The position numbers and the translations under genes were made by a program. This document shows, one piece after another, positions 55,285 through 64,000 of a DNA stretch of 64,000 nucleotides (its first letter is position 1; every line of letters begins with the position of its first letter). The notes beneath the pieces are model-generated. The model was not told the origin of the DNA. It did not search any database and saw only the letters and a list, made by a program, of their open reading frames with translations. Source of the stretch: Trichocoleus desertorum NBK24 (GTDB lineage Bacteria; Cyanobacteriota; Cyanobacteriia; FACHB-46); assembly GCF_030409055.1 (NCBI RefSeq), contig NZ_CP116619.1, positions 3,139,628 to 3,203,627 on the forward strand. Direction: 5' to 3'.

Positions 55285-56088
55285 ATGTTGACCAGTCTGC
55301 AAAATTCTCTCGTTAAACAAATTCGTAAGTTACACCGAGCTAGAGAGCGCCGGGAGCAGCAATTATTTTTGCTGGAAGGCACTCACTTGCTAGAAGAAGC
55401 TTGTGCCGTAAATTATCCGTTGGCAACCCTCTGTTGTACTCCAGAGTGGCAAGCCAATCATGAGCAGTTATGGCAGCAAGTGAGTCAAACCGCCCAACGC
55501 TTAGAACTGGTGAGTCCTGAGGTATTGAAGGCGATCGCGACGACTGTAGAACCTGACGGCGTAATTGCGACAGCCCAGCGTCAGCCAGAGCAGACTCAAC
55601 TAAGCGAAATTACTAGCCTGGGTTTGGTGCTAGAAACCATTCAAGATCCAGGAAATTTGGGCACCATGATTCGGGCTGCCGCTGCCGCAGGGGCAGAAGG
55701 GTTGTGGCTCAGCGCTGACAGCGTGGATCTCGACCATCCCAAGGTGTTGCGGGCCTCTGCGGGGCAATGGTTTCGGCTGCCAATGGCTGTCAGTGCAGAT
55801 TTGAAAACGGTCATTGCTGACTACCAAGCCCAAGGCATGCAAGTGGTAGCCACCTTACCAGATGCCCCATTAACCTACTGGGAAGCCGACTTGCGACAAC
55901 CCACATTAATTTTGCTTGGTAATGAAGGCGCAGGACTTTCTGAGGAAGTGGCTGCTTTAGCTGATCAACAAGTCAAGATTCCCCTGAGTTCCGGTGTTGA
56001 ATCATTAAATGTGGCGATCGCTGCTGCCTTAATACTGTACGAATCCCAGCGACAGCGAGGGTTTAATCCTGAAGTACCTTCCCGTTAA
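55285..56088 (+). CDS. TrmH/SpoU family RNA 2'-O-methyltransferase
   Basis: 267 residues from ATG 55285. The N-terminal substrate-binding domain has FLLEGTHLLEEA. The SPOUT domain has the three motifs LVLETIQDPGNLGTMIRAA, ILLGNEGAGLS and IPLSSGVESLNVAIAAALIL, giving the knotted SAM site. Target is rRNA or tRNA 2'-hydroxyl; the exact site is unknown. The frame is open from 55237, but homology starts at 55285. Confidence 0.93.
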   Translation: MLTSLQNSLVKQIRKLHRARERREQQLFLLEGTHLLEEACAVNYPLATLCCTPEWQANHEQLWQQVSQTAQRLELVSPEVLKAIATTVEPDGVIATAQRQPEQTQLSEITSLGLVLETIQDPGNLGTMIRAAAAAGAEGLWLSADSVDLDHPKVLRASAGQWFRLPMAVSADLKTVIADYQAQGMQVVATLPDAPLTYWEADLRQPTLILLGNEGAGLSEEVAALADQQVKIPLSSGVESLNVAIAAALILYESQRQRGFNPEVPSR

Positions 56089-56118
56089 GCAGATTAGAAT
56101 CAACCTCAGTGAGTAGCC

Positions 56119-56364
56119 TCAGTCCGAGCGTCGAGCTTCGATAAATTGTTCGATGTCAGCGACTGCGGCTTCCCAATCAGCCAGAGCGGGTCGAATGGGT
56201 GTCGAGTTAGGATTGCTATTAGGGACAGGAGCCGCCTTTTGTGTTTGAGGCTGAGCAGTTGTGGGTGGTCTGCCATCGACTTGCAAGGTTTTTTGCAACT
56301 GATCAAGTGATTCAGCAAAGGCTTGGGCGGCGGCGCGACGAAGATCGTTCTGATGCTGCTCCAT
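56119..56364 (-). CDS. Small cyanobacterial hypothetical protein
   Basis: 81 residues. The N-terminus is a charged helix (DLRRAAAQAFAESLDQLQKT), a Pro/Thr/Gln-rich linker follows, and a C-terminal helix WEAAVADIEQFIEARR closes it. The composition and layout resemble conserved short cyanobacterial proteins of unknown function. Convergent with the methyltransferase gene. Confidence 0.6.
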   Translation of the reverse strand: MEQHQNDLRRAAAQAFAESLDQLQKTLQVDGRPPTTAQPQTQKAAPVPNSNPNSTPIRPALADWEAAVADIEQFIEARRSD

Positions 56365-56750
56365 TAGCTGGACTCCAAAATTTAGAATCTAGGACTCAGA
56401 CTGCTTGCCATCCTGGCTTTTAAAGCGGCATGGGTCAAGCGTTGAAAGACGTAGAAAAGACATCAATATGGCTGATCTAGCGTCCCATTTGTAGTCTGAT
56501 GGAGGTCAATTGACCGAGACTCCTAGAGGTTGACTGCTTATCAGGGTGCCCAATTTTGTTGCAATCGCAGCATTCTTATCTTTATGGCTGAGGCTGCTGT
56601 CCTCCTAAGACTTGGGTGTTGTCTAATCAGCCAAATCTAGTTGAAAATTGAATTAAGGATTACAGACAAAACGCTAAAACCAAGCGTGCAACTTATGGGG
56701 CTTTAGGCAGTGCGGTATGGTAGAAAGGTTTGCCTTTCCAGGAGAGCAAA
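56365..56750. other. 386-base gap upstream of lpdA
   Basis: No protein-like frame. AGGAG at 56740-56744 sets the lpdA GTG start at 56751. A promoter for lpdA and one for the divergent small gene should lie here; no box is clear enough to call. Confidence 0.5.
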
Positions 56751-58184
56751 GTGAGTCAGGGATTTGATTACGATTTAGTTATTCTCGGCGCAGGAGTTGG
56801 GGGACATGGAGCGGCACTGCATGCAGTGAGCTGTGGTTTGAAAACTGCCATCGTCGAAGCGGCTGATATGGGCGGTACCTGTGTCAATCGTGGTTGTATC
56901 CCCTCCAAAGCTCTTCTGGCAGCTTCGGGGCGGGTACGGGAACTGCGAAATGCTCATCACTTAAAGGCGATGGGGATTCAAGTCGGCGAGGTTGAGTTTG
57001 ACCGCCAAGCGATCGCCGACCACGCTAACAATTTGGTTGGCAAGATTCGGGGCGACCTCACCAACAGCCTGAAGCGCTTGGGGGTGGATGTGATTCAAGG
57101 CTGGGGTAAAGTTGCGGGTTCCCAGAAAGTCTCGATTGAAACTCCTACGGGTGAAAGAGTGGTCACCGCTCAAGACGTAATGTTGGCTCCTGGTTCGGTG
57201 CCTTGGGTGCCGCCTGGAGTAGAAGTAGACGGCAAGACCGTGTTTACCAGCGATGATGCGGTCAGACTCGAATCTTTGCCACCTTGGGTTGCCATTATTG
57301 GCAGCGGCTACATTGGCTTAGAGTTTTCTGACGTTTACTCAGCTCTAGGCGCAGAAATTACTCTAATTGAGGCGTTGGATCAACTGATGCCTGGGTTTGA
57401 TCCAGATATCGCCAAGTTAGCGCAACGGGTGCTGATTGCTCCCCGCGACATTGAAACCAAAGTGGGCATGCTGGCCAAACGAGTCATTCCTGGTTCGCCA
57501 GTGGTGATTGAGCTGGCCGATGCCAAAACCAAAGAAGTGGTAGAAGTGCTGGAAGTAGATGCCTGTCTGGTGGCGACTGGGCGCATCCCAGCAACGCAGA
57601 ATTTAGGTCTGGAGGCAGTTGGCGTAGAAATCGATCGCCGGGGCTTTATTCCAGTTGATGATCGGATGGCAGTGTTAGTGGATGGTCAACCTGTGGCTCA
57701 CTTGTGGGCGATCGGAGATGCTACCGGAAAGATGCAACTCGCTCATGCTGCCTCTGCTCAGGGAGTTGTGGCTGTTGAGAATATTTGTGGTCGCGATCGC
57801 CAAGTAGACTACCACAGTATTCCTGCGGCTGCCTTTACCCATCCCGAAATCAGTTTTGTCGGCATGACTGAACCTGCAGCGAAAGCCTTGGGAGAAGCAG
57901 AAGGATTTAAAGTGGCGACTTCTAAGACCTACTTTAAAGGCAACTCGAAAGCCCTGGCAGAAGGTGAAACAGAAGGTGTCGCTAAAGTGATTTATCGCGA
58001 GGACACAGGCGAAGTCTTGGGCGTGCATATCTTTGGTCTGCATGCGTCTGACCTCATCCAAGAAGCAGCCAACGCGATCGCTCAGCGTCATTCTGTGAAG
58101 GATCTCGCTTACATGGTGCATACTCATCCCACCCTTTCCGAAGTGTTGGATGAAGCCTTCAAGCGAGCGGTAGCGGCTCACTAA
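56751..58184 (+). CDS. lpdA: Dihydrolipoyl dehydrogenase
   Basis: 477 residues, GTG start with AGGAG 7 bases ahead. The FAD motif is [20 protein letters not shown], the redox disulfide is [15 protein letters not shown], the NAD motif is [18 protein letters not shown], and the active-site His is in [16 protein letters not shown]. It is the E3 component of pyruvate dehydrogenase and of the glycine cleavage system. It matches the cyanobacterial/plastid type. Confidence 0.95.
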   Translation: MSQGFDYDLVILGAGVGGHGAALHAVSCGLKTAIVEAADMGGTCVNRGCIPSKALLAASGRVRELRNAHHLKAMGIQVGEVEFDRQAIADHANNLVGKIRGDLTNSLKRLGVDVIQGWGKVAGSQKVSIETPTGERVVTAQDVMLAPGSVPWVPPGVEVDGKTVFTSDDAVRLESLPPWVAIIGSGYIGLEFSDVYSALGAEITLIEALDQLMPGFDPDIAKLAQRVLIAPRDIETKVGMLAKRVIPGSPVVIELADAKTKEVVEVLEVDACLVATGRIPATQNLGLEAVGVEIDRRGFIPVDDRMAVLVDGQPVAHLWAIGDATGKMQLAHAASAQGVVAVENICGRDRQVDYHSIPAAAFTHPEISFVGMTEPAAKALGEAEGFKVATSKTYFKGNSKALAEGETEGVAKVIYREDTGEVLGVHIFGLHASDLIQEAANAIAQRHSVKDLAYMVHTHPTLSEVLDEAFKRAVAAH

Positions 58185-58190
58185 ACGGTG

Positions 58191-58226
58191 ACCTAACCCC
58201 CAGCCCCTTCCCTAGCAGGGAAGGGG
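58191..58226. repeat. CCTAACCC-type cyanobacterial repeat with perfect hairpin
   Basis: CCTAACCCCCAG leads into CCCCTTCCCT/AGGGAAGGGG (58204-58213 and 58217-58226), a perfect 10-bp stem with a 3-base AGC loop. It resembles the copy at 34513-34587. It sits between lpdA and trpC and may stabilise or end the lpdA transcript. Confidence 0.7.
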
Positions 58227-58280
58227 AGCTAGATTCAAAGCTGTATTTTTCGTATTTGGTTGTTCTTAAATTAATTTCTT

Positions 58281-59198
58281 ATGCAAATTCGTCGTCGTTC
58301 ACCGAATCCTGCAATTGCTGTCCAAGAATTGCGCTATCAGGTTATTTTGCCAGACGCTGCGCCCCGCCACATTTTGGAAGAAATTGTTTGGCATAAAGAA
58401 GTTGAAGTAGATCAAATGCGGGAGAAGCAGCCTTTACTAGAGCTGCAAAAGCAGGTTCGGACGGTCGCACCTCCTCGCAACTTTGTGGAAGCCCTACGGC
58501 AAAGCCAAACCCAACCAGCTGTCATTGCGGAGGTCAAAAAAGCGTCTCCCAGTAAGGGGGTGTTGCGAGAAGATTTCGATCCAGTGGCGATCGCCCAAGC
58601 CTACAAAGAGGGTGGAGCAACCTGCGTCTCAGTTTTAACGGATCAAAAGTTTTTCCAAGGCGGTTTTGCCAATCTTTCCAAGATCCGGGCGGCAATTGAC
58701 CTGCCTCTACTCTGCAAAGACTTTATTATTTATCCGTACCAAATCTACTTGGCTCGGTGTCATGGTGCAGATGCAGTGCTACTCATTGCCTCGATTCTTT
58801 CGGACAAAGACTTACAGTACTTTGTCAAAATTACGAATGCCTTGAACATGACCGCTTTAATTGAGGTACATACCTTAGAAGAGCTGGATCGAGTTCTGGC
58901 GTTAATAGGTGTCACCCTAGTTGGCATTAACAACCGCAACTTAGAAAACTTCTCCGTAGACTTGCAAACCACCTGTCAACTCCTCGCAGCTCGCAACCAG
59001 CAACTTCAAGAGCGAGGTATTCTAGTGGTGAGTGAGTCAGGACTGCATCAGCCTGCTGATTTAAACTTGGTTGCTGAAGCGGGGGCAAACGCAGTTCTGA
59101 TTGGCGAATCTTTAGTCAAGCAAAGCGATCCAGCGCAGGCTTTGCGACAGATATTAGCGACCTCTGCAACGGCAGCAACTCCAAAGGCAGCTTTATAA
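58281..59198 (+). CDS. trpC: Indole-3-glycerol phosphate synthase
   Basis: 305 residues. The TIM barrel begins with an N-terminal extension usual in cyanobacteria. Catalytic segments are [61 protein letters not shown] and [13 protein letters not shown]. It closes the indole ring in tryptophan synthesis. No other trp genes are adjacent, as is usual for the scattered trp genes of cyanobacteria. Confidence 0.96.
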   Translation: MQIRRRSPNPAIAVQELRYQVILPDAAPRHILEEIVWHKEVEVDQMREKQPLLELQKQVRTVAPPRNFVEALRQSQTQPAVIAEVKKASPSKGVLREDFDPVAIAQAYKEGGATCVSVLTDQKFFQGGFANLSKIRAAIDLPLLCKDFIIYPYQIYLARCHGADAVLLIASILSDKDLQYFVKITNALNMTALIEVHTLEELDRVLALIGVTLVGINNRNLENFSVDLQTTCQLLAARNQQLQERGILVVSESGLHQPADLNLVAEAGANAVLIGESLVKQSDPAQALRQILATSATAATPKAAL

Positions 59199-59362
59199 AC
59201 CATCAGCTAACTCAGGAGTAATTGTTTCGGTCTGGAATCGATGACAAAAGCTTCTGATTTAGGGGCTGAATCTAAGAAGAGTGTGCTCACAGTATTCTCC
59301 AGCCCTACTTGCCTTATCCGGTTGGTAGGGTAAACCCATTACTTTAAGGTAGATCAGCCTAA

Positions 59363-59614
59363 ATGGAGCCGATTCCTCTTCCCTCTCACGTTCACTATGA
59401 GTTGCTACTACAACTGCTAGAACGGCAGACAATGTTTGCTGTCAAGCAAAGGTCACTTCAAAGTGAACAAGTACACGAACTCATCAGCACCCTGCGTAAA
59501 GCACTGTCTCAACAAAAGCGATTGGAAGAAAACTGTCAACGTGCTAACCAGCCGATTGAATACCGTTGGTCTCTCAACAACTTGGAAGCAGAAAAAACGG
59601 CTCCATCTGAATAG
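59363..59614 (+). CDS. Small conserved protein, possibly DUF5340
   Basis: 83 residues. The pattern MEPIPLPSHVHYELLLQLLE, then RQTMFAVKQRSLQSEQVHEL, then ISTLRKALSQQKRLEENC is helical and soluble. I associate it with the cyanobacterial DUF5340 family, but from memory only. Function is unknown. Confidence 0.65.
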   Translation: MEPIPLPSHVHYELLLQLLERQTMFAVKQRSLQSEQVHELISTLRKALSQQKRLEENCQRANQPIEYRWSLNNLEAEKTAPSE

Positions 59615-59817
59615 CCTTCCTAAAAAGCCTTCAGCGATCGCAACGGGAATATAATCTATTACTGACGTGACACTGCTGACGTGAAACGGTGTTTCTCAAA
59701 ACAGCTCCTGCTTTGTTTCTAGAGAACTATGGTGCCTTGCTGCTGTAAAGGTTATTCTATTGGCTAGTTTGTCTTGCTGAGTCTGTGAGTCAGTTATTAA
59801 CGCTGGGGAGGTCCTGA

Positions 59818-61053
59818 GTGTCGGAACCGGACTTAGCCACTGGTCATGAGTCAACTGCTGAAGAACTTCAACCCCAGTGGGAGCAAGAGCGCCAAACCCT
59901 ACTGGCTGAGCTGGGGCAACTGCGATCGCTGGAGCACAACCGCTTAGAGCGAATCTCGCTGCTAGAGCAAGCGCTCGACCAAGCGCTAACGTCTTTGAAC
60001 GACCTCAAGTTGCAACTGAGGGATCAACAAGTCTTAGAGGACCAGTTAGCGACTACAGAAGATTTTTCTCACGTACAGCAGCAGGCAATTACCAAGCTGA
60101 AGCTACAGTTGACGCAGCAAGAGCAAATCTTGGAAACCCGGATTGCTGAGGCTCAGGAGCAGAACCAAAGCTTTCAGGAACTCTTATCGGCTACTGAGGC
60201 GATCGCCGAAACTCAGCAAGCAGAACTAGAGCGGTTGCGAACCCAAATCGTGAAAGATCGTTCTGAGGTGCAGATTCAGCAAAAACGGTTAGAGAAGCAG
60301 CTCGGTGATTTGCAAGAGACCTTGGCAGGCCAACAACAGCATGTTTTAGAGACGGAAACTCAGGCTCTAGCAGCCCGCACTTTGGCAGCGAGTCTAGAGA
60401 TAAAACTAGCTGAAGCGCAACAACAAATTGAAAGCCTATATGCCAACTTAAGTCAACGTCAGACCGCTTTTTCCCAATTGGAGACGCAGTTAGAGCAAGC
60501 GTATTTGGCTTTGGAAGAGCATCAAATATTAATGCACCAGATGGAGCAGGCTCAAGCCCTCTTGACCGAGCAGCACACAACCATTGCTACATTGCAGCAA
60601 GATTTAGTCACCGCTCACGGCAAAATCGAAGAACTAGAAACTCAGGTCGCTAAACAAGTCATGCTGCAAGCTAAACTGCAACAAGCGGGTCAAGAGCTAG
60701 AAACAGAGCGCGATCGCTACCAAACTCGTGTTTTTGAACTAGAGCAGCAAGCCGCCGAAATGCAAGAACAAATTCTTAAGCAGGCTCGGCAGGCCAATGA
60801 ATATGAGACTGCGGTACAGCACTGGAAAGATCGGTGTTCCGAGAGCCAACGTCAGGTGCTACACCTAAAAGAACGACTAGAACAGCTCTCAGCAGATCCT
60901 GCGGAAGATTTATCAGAGTTGATTGGGGCAGCACAAGAGCCAGAACTCGCTGAAACGTCAGAGCCTAGGATTTCGCAGCCCACAACTTCATCTCAATTTG
61001 GCCGCAGTTTGAAAGTAGACTTGCCTGCTTTCTTGGCTCGACGGCAGAGCTGA
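59818..61053 (+). CDS. Long coiled-coil protein
   Basis: 411 residues, GTG start behind GGGGAGG. Nearly the whole length from residue 10 to 355 is heptad-rich coiled coil, high in Glu, Gln and Leu, without a membrane segment. The C-terminus (QFGRSLKVDLPAFLARRQ) is a short conserved-looking tail that may dock to a partner. A structural or scaffolding role is likely; no family name is certain. Confidence 0.8.
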   Translation: MSEPDLATGHESTAEELQPQWEQERQTLLAELGQLRSLEHNRLERISLLEQALDQALTSLNDLKLQLRDQQVLEDQLATTEDFSHVQQQAITKLKLQLTQQEQILETRIAEAQEQNQSFQELLSATEAIAETQQAELERLRTQIVKDRSEVQIQQKRLEKQLGDLQETLAGQQQHVLETETQALAARTLAASLEIKLAEAQQQIESLYANLSQRQTAFSQLETQLEQAYLALEEHQILMHQMEQAQALLTEQHTTIATLQQDLVTAHGKIEELETQVAKQVMLQAKLQQAGQELETERDRYQTRVFELEQQAAEMQEQILKQARQANEYETAVQHWKDRCSESQRQVLHLKERLEQLSADPAEDLSELIGAAQEPELAETSEPRISQPTTSSQFGRSLKVDLPAFLARRQS

Positions 61054-61068
61054 AAAGTTTTTTGACTC

Positions 61069-61085
61069 ACCCGTTTTTTACGGGT
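61069..61085. terminator. Short hairpin between convergent genes
   Basis: ACCCGT/ACGGGT stem with a TTTTT loop, lying between the coiled-coil gene and the DUF2949 gene. No T tail follows. Weak terminator candidate. Confidence 0.35.
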
Positions 61086-61112
61086 AATAGTGCTAGTTCC
61101 TCATGCCAATGG

Positions 61113-61304
61113 CTAAGCGGTTTCTAACCAATCGAAAATGCAATTAAGCTGCTCTAGGGTAACTAAGCCATATTGCCAGAGGATCATAGGCAACGGCCCT
61201 GGGTCTTGCTCCCGATGGCGCAGAGCGATCGCGATAGAAGCAGCGGAAATGGATAAATCCTCTTGTAAAAACCGAATAAATCGAGAATAAGTTGCGGGTG
61301 CCAT
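61113..61304 (-). CDS. DUF2949 family protein
   Basis: 63 residues. The sequence RFIRFLQEDLSISAASIAIA, then LRHREQDPGPLPMILWQYGL, then VTLEQLNCIFDWLE matches the DUF2949 pattern found in cyanobacteria. Function is unknown. It reads as a small helical soluble protein and converges on the coiled-coil gene. Confidence 0.85.
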   Translation of the reverse strand: MAPATYSRFIRFLQEDLSISAASIAIALRHREQDPGPLPMILWQYGLVTLEQLNCIFDWLETA

Positions 61305-62022
61305 ACTAACTAACCTGATGAATTAAATCTGATTTTGTATTGTCAGAAACAAGTTTTTTGAAAATGGGTAGCCACTCTTTGATCTGTCCATCATCTATCT
61401 GTCACGTTAAATGTGAGGCCAGACCTACTTTCATGAACGTCATGAATAATGAACAAATTAGCTTCAAGCAATTGCTTACTCGAAACCAAGTTCAGTGGGA
61501 AAGGCTGATTTAACAATCCCCATTTGTGATGAATAGCTAACTAAGCTGATCAACAGCTTGATGAAATCAGATTACTGAAATCCCAAGTAATCTTGATTCA
61601 TGGAAGTTACCTTTGCTTCTAAGCGCGTCAGTGAATGCTATCGGCCCTTAGCAGCTCTTACTTGCTTCTCTCACACCTAAACCCTATAGCCTGAAGCTTA
61701 GGAACTCCTCTATCTCGGTTGCTTAACCTTCAGCAACAATGCTGAGCGCTAAAAACGAGATTGAAGCTAGGGTACAGACCTGAGGAAAAAGTAGCTTCTA
61801 TCCTCTAGGAGAGTACCTAAAAAATACTTGATTGGGGTTCAGTAAAGAGTAAAGAACTCGTATAGAACCGATAAATTTTGAAACAAGTATTTTTCTTCCT
61901 TAAGTAGGCTAGGAAAGACAAAATAACAAATTTTTCAAGGCTTGTATACCGTGTTTCTCTCTACTTAATGAAAGTTAAGGGCAGGTTGAGCGGAACAAGC
62001 TTTTGTAACAACGGCAACCTAA
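61305..62022. other. 718-base gene-free region left of the IS5-type element
   Basis: No protein-like frame. It is A/T rich with no HIP1 sites, unlike the flanking backbone. It includes a long-range inverted repeat, AAAAATACTTG/CAAGTATTTTT (61820-61830 and 61884-61894), with nested GGTTC/GAACC. It could hold a small structured RNA or decayed foreign DNA. Confidence 0.45.
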
Positions 62023-62110
62023 GAGGGTGTTTGAAAAGTCGGGTAAACAGTAGAAAAGCTCACTCAGTGTAAGCTGCGAATACGAAAGAACACAGCACCG
62101 AGTGAGCTAG

Positions 62111-62162
62111 ATGGGTAAATCCTATCCCAGTAATCTGACCCGTGCCGAATACGAATTTCTCA
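62111..62162 (+). pseudogene. IS5-family transposase, 5' fragment
   Basis: Codes for MGKSYPSNLTRAEYEFL and the first base of the next codon, then is broken by the IS630-type insertion. Joining base 62162 to 63313 restores the frame (FLISDLIPEAKPGGRPRS). Confidence 0.85.
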
Positions 62163-62169
62163 TACCAAT

Positions 62170-62754
62170 TTAAACAGCGTTCAAGGCAGATAGAGCCTCC
62201 AAGATAAAGGGATAACCTGTGATGGAAGCAATCACTTCAGGCCTTAACTCAGCCAAGAGTTGATCGACTTTGGTTTGGAGTTGAGCCAACGTCTTGAACG
62301 AGGCCCATTTGAGATCTGCCTTGAGATGTTCCCACAATCGCTCCACCGGATTTAGCTCTGGACAGTAAGGCGGTTGAAACAACAGAATGATGTTCTCTGG
62401 CACCACTAGACCCTGGCCCTTGTGGAACCGTCCGTTATCGACTTGAACAATATTGAGGCTATCGGGATAAGCCTGAGAAAACTCATCCAAGAAGCGCTGA
62501 TAGCACTCGGTATCGACATGGGAAAATTGCAGAAAAAAGGATTCTCCGGTTGCAGGTTCGACCGCTCCATAGAGCCAGAAGGCTTTGAACAACCACTGCC
62601 ACTGTCCAATCGGCTTGACTCCACAAGCTGTAATCAAGCGTCCAATGAGCGTGTGCAGTCCAAAGCGGCTCTCATCTTGAGCAAAGTAGCGAATCGGGCG
62701 CTTGCCCTCCTGCCCTGGGTCAGCGTACTGACTCAGCAGGCTGAGGTCGTCTGC
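62170..62754 (-). CDS. IS630 transposase, catalytic part (second frame)
   Basis: About 194 residues of the DDE domain, without its own start codon near 62754. The catalytic triad is visible: RYFAQDESRFGLHT (Asp), NIVQVDNGRFHKG (Asp) and PELNPVERLWEHLK (Glu). It follows the first frame by a -1 shift near 62754, in TTGCAGACG. Either a programmed -1 shift or a disabling mutation separates them. Confidence 0.85.
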   Translation of the reverse strand, partial: ADDLSLLSQYADPGQEGKRPIRYFAQDESRFGLHTLIGRLITACGVKPIGQWQWLFKAFWLYGAVEPATGESFFLQFSHVDTECYQRFLDEFSQAYPDSLNIVQVDNGRFHKGQGLVVPENIILLFQPPYCPELNPVERLWEHLKADLKWASFKTLAQLQTKVDQLLAELRPEVIASITGYPFILEALSALNAV

Positions 62755-63245
62755 AAGGTTTGCTTAAACGCCTCTCGCTGCTGAGGGTCTTGCCGACAAT
62801 TTTGAGGACGGGCCACTTTCAGTTTGGCTTGAAGTCGATAGCGAGTCATTTGATAGACCGCGTGATACTGCGCCTCTATCCCCAGCGTCTGAGCCAACCA
62901 CTGCTGCACTGCTCCGTAACTTTGAAATCCATGATTAGGTTCTTGTAGGCGTTTGGCTAGGGCCGCTTCCGCCCATTGCGGAATCACCCGCGCCCTTCCA
63001 GATGATTTCTTCACGTCCAGCATCGCTGCGAGTCCCCCTTCTCGGTACATCGATAACCAGGTTTGTACCGTATTTCGATGCTTTCCCACCGCTTGAGCGA
63101 TCGTGCTGATACTCGGTGCCTGCTCTTGTTTGAGCCAGTAGAGCACTTGCAAGCGTTCTTTGGCAGTTGGCGTCGCCGCTTGGCGCAACTGTTCTACGAG
63201 CTCATCCAAACTTTCCTTCACGTCGATTGAGGTGACACCAGCCAT
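62733..63245 (-). CDS. IS630 transposase, DNA-binding part (first frame)
   Basis: 170 residues with the helix-turn-helix pair used to bind the IS ends: APSISTIAQAVGKHRNTVQT and GLAAMLDVKKSSGRARVIP. It ends at TGA 62733, and the catalytic half continues in the -1 frame. Start ATG 63245. Confidence 0.85.
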   Translation of the reverse strand: MAGVTSIDVKESLDELVEQLRQAATPTAKERLQVLYWLKQEQAPSISTIAQAVGKHRNTVQTWLSMYREGGLAAMLDVKKSSGRARVIPQWAEAALAKRLQEPNHGFQSYGAVQQWLAQTLGIEAQYHAVYQMTRYRLQAKLKVARPQNCRQDPQQREAFKQTLQTTSAC

Positions 63246-63312
63246 CAGCAGAGCAGACGAAACAACTCCTCTCAGCCTAGCTTATCTCCCCTCTGCCTAA
63301 TTTAAATTGGTA

Positions 63313-64000
63313 TCAGTGACCTGATTCCAGAAGCAAAACCCGGTGGTCGCCCACGCAGCATCGAGATGTGGGCAGTTCTCAATGCCATCTTCTACGTCCT
63401 AGTCGAGGGGTGTCGTTGGCGAGCGTTGCCGGGAGACTTTCCGGCATGGCAGACGGTGTATACCTATTTTCGCAACTGGCGCAAGGACGGCACTTGGATT
63501 GTGATTCATGACCGCTTACGTGAGTGGACGCGCATCGAAGTGGATCGCCAGCCCAGTCCCTCTGAAGCGATCCTCGACTCGCAAAGTGTCAAAACGGCGG
63601 CAGGGGTGAGCGAACAGGTGGGATTTGACAGTGGCAAAGTGATCAAGGGGCGCAAGCGGTTTATCAGTGTCGATACCTTGGGACTGGTGCTGCGTGTGTT
63701 CGTGACTGCTGCCAGTGTGGGAGAACGAGCAGGGGGCAAACGGGTACTCAAGCGGGTCAAACGGATGGACAAAGCTGTGTTTCGTCTAACCACCATTTGG
63801 GTCGATGGTGGCTTTGATGGCGCACCGTTCCTAATGTGGGTGATGGACGTTTGCCGTTGGATTATCCAAGTGGTGCTGCGACCTGAACAAACCAAGGGGT
63901 TCGTGCTGCTCAAAAAGCGATGGGTGGTGGAGCGGACATTCGGTTGGTTGATGCACTGTCGTCGTCTAGTGCGTGACTATGAGTTATTGCCAGAGACCTC
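63313..64000 (+). pseudogene. IS5-family transposase, 3' fragment (runs off window)
   Basis: About 229 codons, open to the window edge. It carries the DDE residues: SEAILDSQSVKTAAG (Asp), LTTIWVDGGFDGAP (Asp) and KRWVVERTFGWLMHCRRL (Glu). N-terminal helices include GGRPRSIEMWAVLNAIFYVL and GCRWRALPGDFPAWQTVYTY. Separated from its start by the IS630-type insertion, so it is inactive unless the insert leaves. Confidence 0.88.

Larger units (their letters stand above)
62163..63312 (-). mobile_element. IS630-family insertion sequence
   Basis: 1150 bases. Ends are perfect 12-bp inverted repeats TACCAATTTAAA and TTTAAATTGGTA. It encodes a two-part IS630 transposase on the minus strand. It lies inside the IS5-type transposase gene; exact removal heals that gene. 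The target duplication can be read as a 2-base AT. Confidence 0.9.
62023..64000 (+). mobile_element. IS5-family element, interrupted and cut by window end
   Basis: The left end GAGGGTGTTTGAAAAGTC at 62023 has the look of IS5/ISL2-type terminal repeats. A GCTCACTC/GAGTGAGC hairpin (about 62058-62107) precedes the transposase ATG at 62111. The element is split by an IS630-type element at 62163-63312 and continues past the window end, so its right end is not visible. Confidence 0.8.

Noticed and set aside
63506-63913. 135-codon minus-strand frame
   Set aside because: It is antisense to the clear DDE transposase frame of the IS5-type element.

Overview
The window is a piece of a cyanobacterial chromosome. 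The HIP1 octamer GCGATCGC recurs throughout, and the gene set is typical of oxygenic phototrophs: ndhB, a high-light-inducible protein, a helical carotenoid protein, SipA, a CbiG-CobJ fusion, DUF2949, and an rpsP-KH cluster next to phoH. Genus and species cannot be fixed from the sequence alone; a filamentous, repeat-rich lineage is my guess. Both ends are cut: an ABC permease at position 1 and an IS5-type transposase at 64000.

Layout. 1-13.5 kb: ABC exporter, two large histidine kinases, a ureidoglycolate lyase-like protein, GNAT, HAD phosphatase, a helical carotenoid protein, a thioredoxin-like ferredoxin, a cNMP-binding protein, an orphan ParD antitoxin, malic enzyme. 13.4-16.5 kb: a minus-strand RNA/translation cluster (rpsP, khpA, rpsU, phoH, DUF6816-like). 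16.6-27.3 kb: ChaN, formaldehyde detoxification (fghA and frmA, split by an AT-rich membrane-protein gene), cupin, EamA transporter, 1-Cys peroxiredoxin, Uma2 nuclease, cysK, tandem TspO paralogs, cyclophilin. 27.3-31 kb is the accessory patch: two convergent glycosyltransferases carrying palindromic repeats inside their coding sequences, an ISAs1 remnant, and a GC-rich palindromic element. 31-43 kb: a cobalamin riboswitch and CbiX chelatase, GH10-like hydrolase, SipA, a paired M16 peptidase operon, a probable 6S RNA downstream of purK, FkbM methyltransferase, pentapeptide protein, CbiG-CobJ. 43-61 kb: ndhB, topA, ald, Hlip, MerR plus a WD40 protein, M48 protease overlapping tRNA-Leu(CAA), murA, tRNA-Leu(CAG), TrmH-type methyltransferase, lpdA, trpC, coiled-coil protein, DUF2949. 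62-64 kb: an IS630-type element nested inside an IS5-type element.

Genes that plausibly work together are CbiX and CbiG-CobJ (corrin synthesis, the first under B12 riboswitch control), fghA and frmA (glutathione-dependent formaldehyde oxidation), the two M16 peptidases (one with HxxEH, one without), and the rpsP/khpA/rpsU/phoH group. I did not find a clear new multi-gene system. The most unusual observations are: a 94-bp palindromic element inserted in frame in a glycosyltransferase, with a second partial copy supplying the 3' codons of both convergent glycosyltransferases; a murA gene whose only well-placed start codon is AUA behind a strong Shine-Dalgarno; a protease gene whose stop codon lies inside tRNA-Leu; and a nested insertion sequence that can be removed on paper to restore the host transposase frame.
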